DNA of 64,000 nt from Pseudomonas graminis (GTDB taxonomy: Bacteria > Pseudomonadota > Gammaproteobacteria > Pseudomonadales > Pseudomonadaceae): the NCBI RefSeq assembly GCF_001705435.1, contig NZ_MDEN01000052.1, forward strand, positions 1-64,000, read 5' to 3'. The notes under the pieces were generated by a model, which was not told the origin of the DNA, did no database searches, and was given only the letters and a program-made list of their open reading frames with translations. Numbering within the stretch: position 1 is the first letter of the stretch; every line of letters begins with the position of its first letter. This document shows, piece by piece, positions 55,713 to 62,942 of the stretch. A program made the position numbers and the translations under genes.

Positions 55713-55802
55713 AAAAAAAAGGCGCCCGGAACCTCTCGGTTCCAGGCGCCTTTGCCTGTTCTTTTAGGGGTTGCCGCGCGACCACAGTGTCGACGCCAAC
55801 CT
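55713..55802 (-). promoter_or_regulatory. nirB leader: ANTAR-type tandem hairpins and attenuator terminator
   Basis: On the minus strand, hairpin P1 (GGTTG-GCG-T bulge-CGAC around loop ACTGTG, 55802-55770) is followed after 10 nt by P2 (CAGGC-AAAGGC-GCCTG, 55759-55744). P2 overlaps the 5' arm of the terminator GGCGCC-T-GGAACC-GAGA-GGTTCC-G-GGCGCC (55751-55722), which ends in nine T residues. Both hexaloops have A at position 1 and G at 4, the ANTAR-recognition rule. P2 and the terminator are mutually exclusive, so NasT-type binding would allow read-through into nirB. Confidence 0.7.
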
Positions 55803-55892
55803 GGTGAGCCCGACGCCGCGAACGGCTGGCGGTCCGCGTTGACCGGCCAGGGCTGCCAACCGCGTGTTCAGGCTGGACTTGATAAGAGACTT

Positions 55893-55908
55893 AGCAATGG
55901 CTGTGCCA
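55893..55908 (-). promoter_or_regulatory. Sigma-54 promoter of nirBD
   Basis: On the minus strand TGGCAC-AGCCA-TTGCT carries GG and GC with exactly 10 bases between, close to the RpoN consensus TGGCACG-N4-TTGCW. It implies NtrC-dependent expression under nitrogen limitation. Confidence 0.7.
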
Positions 55909-56131
55909 GTGGGAATATCGACGCGCCCGCCCCGTTTCTTTCCGGCCAGATGCGCAGGTTTGACGGGCCAGAAGCGTGATCGTTATTCGATCTCGTCGCC
56001 CTCCATAGCGAACGGTTCCGGCTCGAAAAGGGTGCGATTTACACTGGTGCGCCCCACGGTGAAGCTCAACGCCCATTGATCGTGTGAGCAACTTTCGCTG
56101 AAACCGCCCGCTGCACGTTCCACGGCCAGGC

Positions 56132-56147
56132 TGGCCTGCTCTTTGCA
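56132..56147 (+). promoter_or_regulatory. Sigma-54 promoter of the nitrate reductase gene
   Basis: TGGCCT-GCTCT-TTGCA has GG (56133-56134) and GC (56145-56146) separated by 10 bases. It is divergent from the nirBD promoter; the 220 bp between the two would hold shared activator sites, but I could not identify a clear NtrC site. Confidence 0.65.
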
Positions 56148-56161
56148 ATATCCTGTTCACA

Positions 56162-56247
56162 GGCAATCAACGCCGATTGCCATATTCACGACAAAGGCGC
56201 CGTGTGCTCTCCGTTTTCCAACGGATGAGAACAGGGCGTCTTTTTTT
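56162..56247 (+). promoter_or_regulatory. Nitrate reductase leader: ANTAR-type tandem hairpins and attenuator terminator
   Basis: P1 is GGCAATC-AACGCC-GATTGCC (56162-56181, perfect 7-bp stem). After 5 nt comes P2, CACGAC-AAAGGC-GCCGTG (56187-56204, one A-C mismatch). Both loops have A1 and G4, and the P2 loop is identical to that of the nirB leader. P2 overlaps the 5' arm of the terminator (GGCGCC at 56196-56201 to GGGCGTC at 56234-56240, apical TCCGTT-TTCC-AACGGA), followed by seven T residues. The start codon is 19 nt further on. Confidence 0.7.
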
Positions 56248-56265
56248 GCTTTCAGGAAACGGAAT

Positions 56266-59200
56266 ATGGCGAGCAGCAGCGTAAAGAGCGTGTGTCCTTA
56301 TTGTGGCGTAGGTTGCGGCATCGTCATGCAGGTCGAGGACAACCGGGTCATCAAGGTCGTCGGCGACAAGACGCACCCGAGCAATTTCGGCCGACTGTGT
56401 ACCAAAGGCACCACCTGCGGCCAGGCGATTGCCGAGTCGGGGCGGATGGAGTCCGCCTACATCCGCCATCAGCGCAGCCACGAGCCAGTGCGCGCGGAAA
56501 TGGACGCCGCCATCAGCGAAACCGCCCGGCGCTTGCGTAGGATTCTGGATCGCGACGGCCCGGGCGCACTGGCGTTTTACGTCTCGGGGCAGATGTCCCT
56601 GGAGGCGCAATACCTGGCCAACAAGCTTGCCAAAGGCTTCGTGCGCACGGCCAATATCGAATCCAATTCGCGGCTGTGCATGGCCAGCGCGGGCAGCGGC
56701 TACAAGCTTTCGTTGGGCGCGGACGGCCCGCCGGGGTCCTACGATGACTTCGACAAGGCCGATCTGTTTTTCGTGATCGGCGCCAATATGGCCGACTGTC
56801 ATCCCATCCTGTTCCTGCGCATGATGGACCGGGTCAAGGCCGGGGCGAAGCTGATCGTCGTCGACCCACGGCGCAGTGCCACCGCCTACAAGGCCGGCTT
56901 GTTCCTGCAAATCAAACCGGGCACCGACCTCGCGCTGCTCAATGGGCTGTTGCACTTGCTGGTGAAGAACGGCGACACCGATGCCGACTTCATTGCCTCG
57001 TTCACCCAGGGCTGGGACGTCATGCCCGAATTCCTCGCCGAGTACACGCCCGCTTACGTCGCGCAGATCACCGGCCTGGCCGAAGTCGACATCCGTCAGG
57101 CTGCGCGGATGATCGGCGCGGCGCAGGAGTGGATGAGTTGCTGGACCATGGGCCTGAACCAGAGCACCCACGGCACCTGGAACACCAATGCGCTGTGCAA
57201 CCTGCACCTGGCGACCGGAGCGGTTTGCCGGCCCGGCAGCGGTCCGTTTTCCCTGACCGGCCAACCGAATGCCATGGGCGGAAGGGAAATGGGCTACATG
57301 GGCCCGGGACTTCCCGGACAGCGCTCGGTGTTGGTAGACGCCGACCGCCGCTTCATCGAAGACATCTGGCGCATCCCGGAGGGCAGCATCCCGCACATGC
57401 CCGGCGGCGGCACCATCGACCTGTTCGAGCAGATGCGCGAGGGCGTGATCAAGGCCTGCTGGATCATCTGCACCAACCCGGTCGCCAGCGTTGCCAACCG
57501 CACCACGGTCATCGACGCCCTGAAGACCGCCGAACTGGTCATCACCCAGGACGCCTTCCTCGACACCGAGACCAATCGCTACGCCGACATCTTGTTGCCG
57601 GGCGCGCTCTGGGCTGAGGCGGAAGGGGTGATGATCAATTCCGAACGCAATCTAAACCTGACACAGAAAGCCGTCGATGCACCGGGCCAGGCGTTGCCGG
57701 ACTGGCAGATCATCGCCAGGGTCGCCTGTGAAATGGGCTTCGCTGATGCTTTCAGTTATGCCTGCGCCGAAGCGGTGTTCGAGGAAATCAAACAGGCGTG
57801 GAACCCTGCCACGGGCTACGACATTCGCGGCGCCAGCTATGGGCGGCTGCGGGATCAACCGGTGCAGTGGCCGTGTGCGCCCAATGACGAGCGCGTGCGC
57901 AATCCGATTCGCTACCTCAGCGACAACCACAGTGACAGCGATAGCAACGCGAGCTCAGTTGAAGACGGCCCCACGGCACGCCCGGCGATTGTCTTTCCCA
58001 CCGCAAACGGCAAGGCGGTATTTTTCCCACGCCCGCACATGCCTGCAGCTGAACTGCCCAACGATGCATTTCCCATGGTGCTTAATACCGGCCGCCTGCA
58101 ACACCAGTGGCACACCCTGACCAAGACCGGGAAAGTCCCGACACTGAACGCGCTAAATGCCCGTCCGTTCGTCGAGCTGCACCCCGACGATGCCCTTGCG
58201 CTGGGCATCCGCGAAGGCGATGGCGTGGAAATCCGTTCCGTACGAGGCCTGGCGGTGTTGCCTGCGGTGATCAGCGACCGCGTGCTGCCGGGCAACTGCT
58301 TCGCGCCCTTTCACTGGAATGACGTGTATGGCGAAAAGCTGGCGATTAACGCCGTGACCAACGACGCCGTCGACCCGATCTCCCGCCAGCCCGAATTCAA
58401 GTGTTGTGCGGTCGCCTTGCGCAAGGTCGAGCTGATCGGGCATCGCTTCCTCAATGTGCCCCAAGTCGACTCCGAGACGCAGACAGCACCTGACCATGCG
58501 CCGCTGTTGACGCTGCTCTGGGCATCACAAACCGGCAATGCCGAAGCGTTGGCCCGGCAGTTCGCCGACCGGTTGAAGACTGCCGGCGTACCCGTTTACG
58601 TGGCGGCGATGGACAGTTTCCCCTGCGAGCGTCTTGACCAACTGCAGAACGTCGCACTGATCAGCAGCACCTTCGGCGACGGCGAATCACCCGATAACGG
58701 GCAACGGTTCTGGCAGTCACTGGCTGCCCGGCAAGAACGTCTGGAATCGCTGCGCTACGCCGTGCTGGCGCTGGGCGATTCGAGTTACGACCGCTTTTGC
58801 CAACACGGCAAGAACCTCGACCAGCGCCTGCAGCACTTGGGCGCTTCGTCACTGCTCCCCAGAATCGATTGCGACGGCGAATACCAGGCCCACGCAGACA
58901 ACTGGTTCACCGGGTTGCAGCAGGCGCTGTCGCTGAATCTTCCTACCCCTTCAATCACCGACAACGCCCCAGCTTTTGGGAATCAGCCTTCACGGACACA
59001 GCCCCATCACGCCAAGGTGTCGCTCAACCGGCGACTGAATGCGGAGGGCGCCGCCAAGGACACGCGGCAACTGGCATTGACCCTTGAAGGTTCAGGAATG
59101 ACCTATGAAGCCGGCGACGCGTTGGGGGTGTGGCCGCGCAATTGCCCTGAACTGGTGAACGAGTGGCTTGAGCTTACGGGTCTGAACGCCGAGCAACCGG

Positions 59201-60090
59201 TGTGTGGCGTGAAGGCTGGCGACGTGCCGCTGTGTCAGGCGCTGGCCGAGCAGTTCGAGATTGCGCGACCTGGCGCAGACACTTTGGCGTTCATCGCCGA
59301 GCGTAACGGCAGCAACGATCTGAAAACCCTGCTGACCGAACCCTTCAAAAGCGAGCTAAAGGACTGGCTGTGGGGCCGACAGTTGGCCGACGTGTTGCGT
59401 GAGTTCCCCATCGCCTGCTCTGCGCAGGAATGGCTTGATCATCTCAAGCCCCTTCAGCCGCGGCTTTATTCCATTGCGTCGAGCGCCAAGACGTATCCCG
59501 ATGAAGTTCACCTGACGGTTTCCGCGGTGCGCTATGGATCGCGCAAAGGCGTGTCGTCGACCTTTCTGGCGGATCGTGCGGCCGAGTGCGAGGTGCCGAT
59601 TTTCCTGCAGCCCACGCGGCATTTTCGCCCCCCGGTCGATGGCCATGTGCCGATGATCATGATCGGTCCGGGCACCGGTGTGGCGCCGTTCCGGGCGTTT
59701 CTACAGGAGCGGCGCGCCCGGGGCGATCGGGGCCGGAACTGGCTGTTCTTTGGCGAGCAGCATCAGGCCACCGACTTTTATTACCGCGACGAGCTTCAAG
59801 GCATGCAGCAGGACGGCCTGCTCACTCGGCTGAGCCTGGCGTTTTCCCGGGATCAGGCAGAGAAAATCTACGTTCAACAGCGCATACAGGAACAGGGCGC
59901 CGAACTCTGGCGCTGGCTGGAGGAGGGCGCGCACCTGTACATCTGCGGCGATGCTTCGCGGATGGCGCGGGATGTCGATCAGGCGCTGCGTCGTGTGATC
60001 AGCGAACAGGGCGGCGTCAGCCTGGAAAAGGCGGCCGAACAGTTGCGCTGTCTGACCGAGCAGAAGCGCTATGTGCGCGACGTGTATTAG
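56266..60090 (+). CDS. Assimilatory nitrate reductase fused to a CysJ-like diflavin reductase
   Basis: A 1274-residue fusion. Residues 1-710 form a molybdopterin oxidoreductase with a [4Fe-4S] site CPYCGVGC...LC (Cys10, 13, 17, 45) and the MopB core, including GQPNAMGGREMGY and DAFLDTETNRYADILLPGALW. Residues about 745-900 form a flavodoxin domain (LLWASQTGNAEALARQF, then STFGDGESPDNG). The rest is an NADPH-cytochrome P450 reductase-type FAD/NADPH module (RLYSIASS for FAD, GPGTGVAPFRAFLQER for NADPH, ending VRDVY). Electrons can pass from NADPH through FAD and FMN to the Mo centre within one chain. The family is annotated as bifunctional nitrate reductase/sulfite reductase flavoprotein. It is divergent from nirBD and supplies it with nitrite. 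Confidence 0.93.
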   Translation: MASSSVKSVCPYCGVGCGIVMQVEDNRVIKVVGDKTHPSNFGRLCTKGTTCGQAIAESGRMESAYIRHQRSHEPVRAEMDAAISETARRLRRILDRDGPGALAFYVSGQMSLEAQYLANKLAKGFVRTANIESNSRLCMASAGSGYKLSLGADGPPGSYDDFDKADLFFVIGANMADCHPILFLRMMDRVKAGAKLIVVDPRRSATAYKAGLFLQIKPGTDLALLNGLLHLLVKNGDTDADFIASFTQGWDVMPEFLAEYTPAYVAQITGLAEVDIRQAARMIGAAQEWMSCWTMGLNQSTHGTWNTNALCNLHLATGAVCRPGSGPFSLTGQPNAMGGREMGYMGPGLPGQRSVLVDADRRFIEDIWRIPEGSIPHMPGGGTIDLFEQMREGVIKACWIICTNPVASVANRTTVIDALKTAELVITQDAFLDTETNRYADILLPGALWAEAEGVMINSERNLNLTQKAVDAPGQALPDWQIIARVACEMGFADAFSYACAEAVFEEIKQAWNPATGYDIRGASYGRLRDQPVQWPCAPNDERVRNPIRYLSDNHSDSDSNASSVEDGPTARPAIVFPTANGKAVFFPRPHMPAAELPNDAFPMVLNTGRLQHQWHTLTKTGKVPTLNALNARPFVELHPDDALALGIREGDGVEIRSVRGLAVLPAVISDRVLPGNCFAPFHWNDVYGEKLAINAVTNDAVDPISRQPEFKCCAVALRKVELIGHRFLNVPQVDSETQTAPDHAPLLTLLWASQTGNAEALARQFADRLKTAGVPVYVAAMDSFPCERLDQLQNVALISSTFGDGESPDNGQRFWQSLAARQERLESLRYAVLALGDSSYDRFCQHGKNLDQRLQHLGASSLLPRIDCDGEYQAHADNWFTGLQQALSLNLPTPSITDNAPAFGNQPSRTQPHHAKVSLNRRLNAEGAAKDTRQLALTLEGSGMTYEAGDALGVWPRNCPELVNEWLELTGLNAEQPVCGVKAGDVPLCQALAEQFEIARPGADTLAFIAERNGSNDLKTLLTEPFKSELKDWLWGRQLADVLREFPIACSAQEWLDHLKPLQPRLYSIASSAKTYPDEVHLTVSAVRYGSRKGVSSTFLADRAAECEVPIFLQPTRHFRPPVDGHVPMIMIGPGTGVAPFRAFLQERRARGDRGRNWLFFGEQHQATDFYYRDELQGMQQDGLLTRLSLAFSRDQAEKIYVQQRIQEQGAELWRWLEEGAHLYICGDASRMARDVDQALRRVISEQGGVSLEKAAEQLRCLTEQKRYVRDVY

Positions 60091-60282
60091 CGCCGTTCTC
60101 TCCCCCCGTAGCTGTCCGCTGAACCCCAACTGAACGAATTTCTCGATCAAACAAGAAAACCTTTGGATACCTGAACTTATCTGCCTTTTCTCCCTCTCAT
60201 GCCGGTAGCCATTGATCGCGGCAGCCTGATAAGCTCGCGGCTTTACTCGTTTGCCCTATTGGCGCATGAACAAGGAAACAGA

Positions 60283-61071
60283 ATGAAACAGCATCGGTTG
60301 GCAGCGGCGATTGCCCTGGTCGGTCTGGTACTCGCGGGCTGCGACAAGCAAGCCAGCACCGTTGAGCTGAAAACCCCGGCCCAGAAAGCCTCTTACGGCA
60401 TCGGCCTGAACATGGGCAAAAGCCTGGCTCAGGAAGGCATGGACGATCTGGATTCCAAAGCGGTAGCGCTGGGTATCGAAGACGCCGTTGGCAAGAAAGA
60501 GCAGAAGCTCAAAGACGAAGAGTTGGTTGCAGCATTTGGCGACCTGCAAAAGCGCGCTGAAGAGCGCATGGCCAAGATGAGCGAAGAGTCGGCAGCCGCC
60601 GGCAAGAAGTTCCTCGAAGAGAACGGCAAGCGTAAGGAAGTCACCACGACTGCTTCCGGCCTGCAATACGAAATCATCAAGAAAGCCGACGGTCCAGTAC
60701 CGAAGCCGACTGATGTCGTGACCGTTCACTACGAAGGCAAGCTGACTGACGGCAAAGTGTTCGACAGCTCTGTTGAACGTGGCAGCCCGATTGATCTGCC
60801 GGTCAGCGGCGTGATCCCGGGTTGGGTCGAAGGTCTGCAGCTGATGCACGTCGGCGAGAAAGTCAAACTCTACATCCCTAGCGAATTGGCCTACGGCGCA
60901 CAGAGCCCTAGCCCAATGATCCCGGCGAACTCGGTTCTGGTCTTCGACCTCGAACTGCTGGGCATCAAGGACCCTGCTGCTGCAGGCGCCAATGATGCTG
61001 CCGCCGGCGCTGATGAAGAAGAAGAGGCTGCCCCGGCCGCCGAACCGGCCAAGCCAGCCGCCAAGAAGTAA
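60283..61071 (+). CDS. FKBP-type peptidyl-prolyl isomerase lipoprotein (FkpA/Mip-like)
   Basis: A 262-residue protein. The lipobox LAGC (Cys20) follows a signal peptide. An N-terminal dimerisation domain (YGIGLNMGKSLAQEG, about 40-130) precedes an FKBP domain (VTVHYEGKLTDGKVFDSS, GVIPGWVEGLQLM, about 155-235). A low-complexity Ala/Glu/Pro tail ends in lysines. The ATG at 60283 is set by AAGGAAAC. It helps fold periplasmic or outer-membrane proteins. Confidence 0.92.
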   Translation: MKQHRLAAAIALVGLVLAGCDKQASTVELKTPAQKASYGIGLNMGKSLAQEGMDDLDSKAVALGIEDAVGKKEQKLKDEELVAAFGDLQKRAEERMAKMSEESAAAGKKFLEENGKRKEVTTTASGLQYEIIKKADGPVPKPTDVVTVHYEGKLTDGKVFDSSVERGSPIDLPVSGVIPGWVEGLQLMHVGEKVKLYIPSELAYGAQSPSPMIPANSVLVFDLELLGIKDPAAAGANDAAAGADEEEEAAPAAEPAKPAAKK

Positions 61072-61101
61072 TCGTTCGTAAGTTCGGTTACCGCTTGAAA
61101 G

Positions 61102-61128
61102 AAATGCCCCGTCTCGACGGGGCATTTT
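61102..61128 (+). terminator. Intrinsic terminator after the FKBP gene
   Basis: AAATGCCCCGT-CTCG-ACGGGGCATTTTC forms a strong stem with flanking A and T tracts. Confidence 0.85.
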
Positions 61129-61286
61129 CATTTCCGGGCCTATTTCATCGAACCGGCATGGACGGGCAGAGTCCCATGTCGGTCAGTCAACGGGCTTTAA
61201 CCCGGGATTTGTCGGAGGCTGCGGGGCGCTCATCGCGGTGCTCATTGGATTGTGGCTAGCGCCACAGCCCCAGTGAGTCAACGATT

Positions 61287-61320
61287 TTCGCGGGTTTTTA
61301 TGTGTGTAAAAAACGCGCGA
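61287..61320. other. AT-rich imperfect hairpin
   Basis: TTCGCGGGTTTTTA-TGTGTG-TAAAAAACGCGCG pairs with a few mismatches. It lies in the gene-free gap at 61129-61499. Confidence 0.35.
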
Positions 61321-61377
61321 TCTAAGTCCGGCCCCTGTAGAACGGGCGTTCCGACCCCGAAAAGCGGGTCTGTTCAC

Positions 61378-61408
61378 AAGGTTATCCACAATTTGTGTGG
61401 ATAACCTT
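61378..61408. other. Perfect palindrome made of two inverted DnaA boxes
   Basis: AAGGTTATCCACA-ATTTG-TGTGGATAACCTT has 13-bp perfect arms. Each arm contains the consensus DnaA box TTATCCACA (61382-61390 and, inverted, 61396-61404). It sits about 90 bp upstream of the YkvA gene. Confidence 0.6.
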
Positions 61409-61499
61409 TGGGGGCGGAACCCGCACACGCGTCAGCAGGCGACTGCGGCTTACGCAGTCAGCCGGAATGTCGATTTTTATCGGTAATCGTGGAGTGGAT

Positions 61500-61949
61500 A
61501 TGAAAGCACCCTGGAATCTCATTCGTTATCTGCCCATGGCCAAGCGCTTGATGGCCGCAGGTCGCCTGCCCGCGTTGCTGTTCGCCGTTGCAGGTAAAAC
61601 CGCCAGTGAGGGCGGTCGGCTGGGCAAGATCAAAGACGATTTGAAACTGCTTCAAGCGCTGTGCCTGGCCTACTGGCGCGGGGAATATCGCGCTATCAGC
61701 GGTAAGGCGATTCTCTCTATCGTGGCCGGTCTGATGTATTTCCTCAGCCCACTGGATGCGATTCCCGACTGGATCCCCGGCTTGGGTATGCTGGACGACA
61801 TCGCCGTCCTGGCTTGGGTGATGAAGCACCTCGAAGCCGAGCTCAGCGCATTCCGTGCCTGGCGCGAATTGCAGAACCCGGAGAAGCTCGCGGTGGTCGA
61901 GCGTTTGCCGGCAACGCCTGTCCTGCTGGAGCACGAGAAAAAGATTTGA
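61500..61949 (+). CDS. YkvA family protein (DUF1232)
   Basis: A 149-residue protein with the DUF1232 core FLSPLDAIPDWIPGLGMLDDI at about residues 79-99 within a hydrophobic region. The ATG at 61500 has GGAGTGG upstream; an in-frame ATG eleven codons earlier is possible. It is a membrane-associated protein of unknown role, conserved in Pseudomonas. Confidence 0.8.
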   Translation: MKAPWNLIRYLPMAKRLMAAGRLPALLFAVAGKTASEGGRLGKIKDDLKLLQALCLAYWRGEYRAISGKAILSIVAGLMYFLSPLDAIPDWIPGLGMLDDIAVLAWVMKHLEAELSAFRAWRELQNPEKLAVVERLPATPVLLEHEKKI

Positions 61950-62092
61950 ACGCGGGTTGGTGCAGCTCATCCATTCCGTCGCCAGTGCTGCAGTGATCCC
62001 CACACCCAAGTCGTAGCCAACCGCTGTTAAGATGCCGCCCATACTTAGAAAAAGACTGCGTAAAAGCGTGTTTAGTCCTACAGGGGAGCGTT

Positions 62093-62449
62093 ATGGATCT
62101 TCAGATTATTTCGCGCGATGGAGAGCCGGAATATGCGGTGCTGCCATGGGCGCAGTATCAGGCCCTGTTGCGCGCCGCAGGTGTTGCGCCTAGCCCGGAG
62201 CCAGAGGCGGCTACCCACATCCAGGCCGAGTCTGAACAGTCCTCATCCGCCGCAGACCTGCCTTCTTTATCTCAGTTGGGTGCATTGCGCGAGGCCAAGG
62301 GCCTGGCAGTGGCGCAGCTGGCGCGCACGGTCGGCATCAGTCCTTCTTACCTGGACCTGATTGAGAGCGGCGCCCGTGAGCCGGACGCGGCCATTCGCCG
62401 GAGTCTGGCGTGGGAGCTGGGCGTCGCGGGCTGGCGGGGTGAGGCATGA
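62093..62449 (+). CDS. XRE-family helix-turn-helix protein
   Basis: A 118-residue protein. Residues 1-30 resemble the N-terminus of Phd/antitoxin-type proteins (EYAVLPWAQYQALL), and residues 60-105 are an XRE helix-turn-helix (LREAKGLAVAQLARTVGIS, then LDLIESGAREP). It has AGGGGAG before the ATG and overlaps the next gene by 4 nt. It may autoregulate the pair. Confidence 0.8.
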   Translation: MDLQIISRDGEPEYAVLPWAQYQALLRAAGVAPSPEPEAATHIQAESEQSSSAADLPSLSQLGALREAKGLAVAQLARTVGISPSYLDLIESGAREPDAAIRRSLAWELGVAGWRGEA

Positions 62450-62820
62450 GCGTGCGTATCAGTCGCCAGCACTGGGACGGGCTGCTCGCCGAACTGGACC
62501 TGGCCCGTCGTCAGCGTCACCTGGTGACCTATCGCGCGTTGCTTGAGCGGTTGCAATTACCCACCCCCGCCATGCAAACCCTGACTGCCGCCCTTGAACA
62601 CCTCGCCGCCCTCGACGCCCGCGCCGAGCAGCCATTGCGCAGTTCGTTGGTGATCAGTCAGGGCGCCAGCCGTCTGCCTCGCACCGGGTTCTTTGAATGC
62701 GTCGAACGCCTCGGCCGTTTCTCCGGACCCTCTGACGGCATCGCTGCAGCGTCCTGGCACGCCTCGGAAGTGGCCCGCGTGTTTGAATTCGAGTATGCGC
62801 AGCCGGTAAAGCCGGAGTAG
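62446..62820 (+). CDS. Conserved Pseudomonas protein of unknown function, partner of the XRE gene
   Basis: A 124-residue protein whose ATG overlaps the XRE gene stop (ATGA). It is helical at the N-terminus (SRQHWDGLLAELDLARRQ), with a mixed C-terminal half (GASRLPRTGFFECVERLGRF). No known domain is recognised. The tight coupling suggests a functional link with the regulator; both fit a two-gene regulatory or toxin-antitoxin-like unit, but no toxin fold is seen. Confidence 0.6.
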   Translation: MSVRISRQHWDGLLAELDLARRQRHLVTYRALLERLQLPTPAMQTLTAALEHLAALDARAEQPLRSSLVISQGASRLPRTGFFECVERLGRFSGPSDGIAAASWHASEVARVFEFEYAQPVKPE

Positions 62821-62855
62821 AGCATCTTCTGATCCGAGGTATGCCGAACTGTCGC

Positions 62856-62879
62856 CTTCGCGAGCAAGCTCGCTCCCAC
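62856..62879. repeat. Single REP, CTTCGCGAGCAAGCTCGCTCCCAC
   Basis: One inverse-oriented REP without a partner arm lies between the XRE partner gene and the convergent GGDEF gene. Confidence 0.8.
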
Positions 62880-62942
62880 CTGGCTAGTGTTGTACTCGGG
62901 ATTTCGAGATTGACCCCAACCCCATTTCTAAAGAACGGCGGC

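Noticed and set aside
56027..56052. A possible NtrC site (GGTGCGATTTACACTGGTGCG) between the nirB and nas promoters
   Set aside because: The half-sites are direct and not inverted, and the spacing does not fit the NtrC consensus.
61378..61408. Possible replication origin from the paired DnaA boxes
   Set aside because: There are only two boxes, no AT-rich unwinding element and none of the genes that flank Pseudomonas origins. It is kept only as a possible DnaA site.
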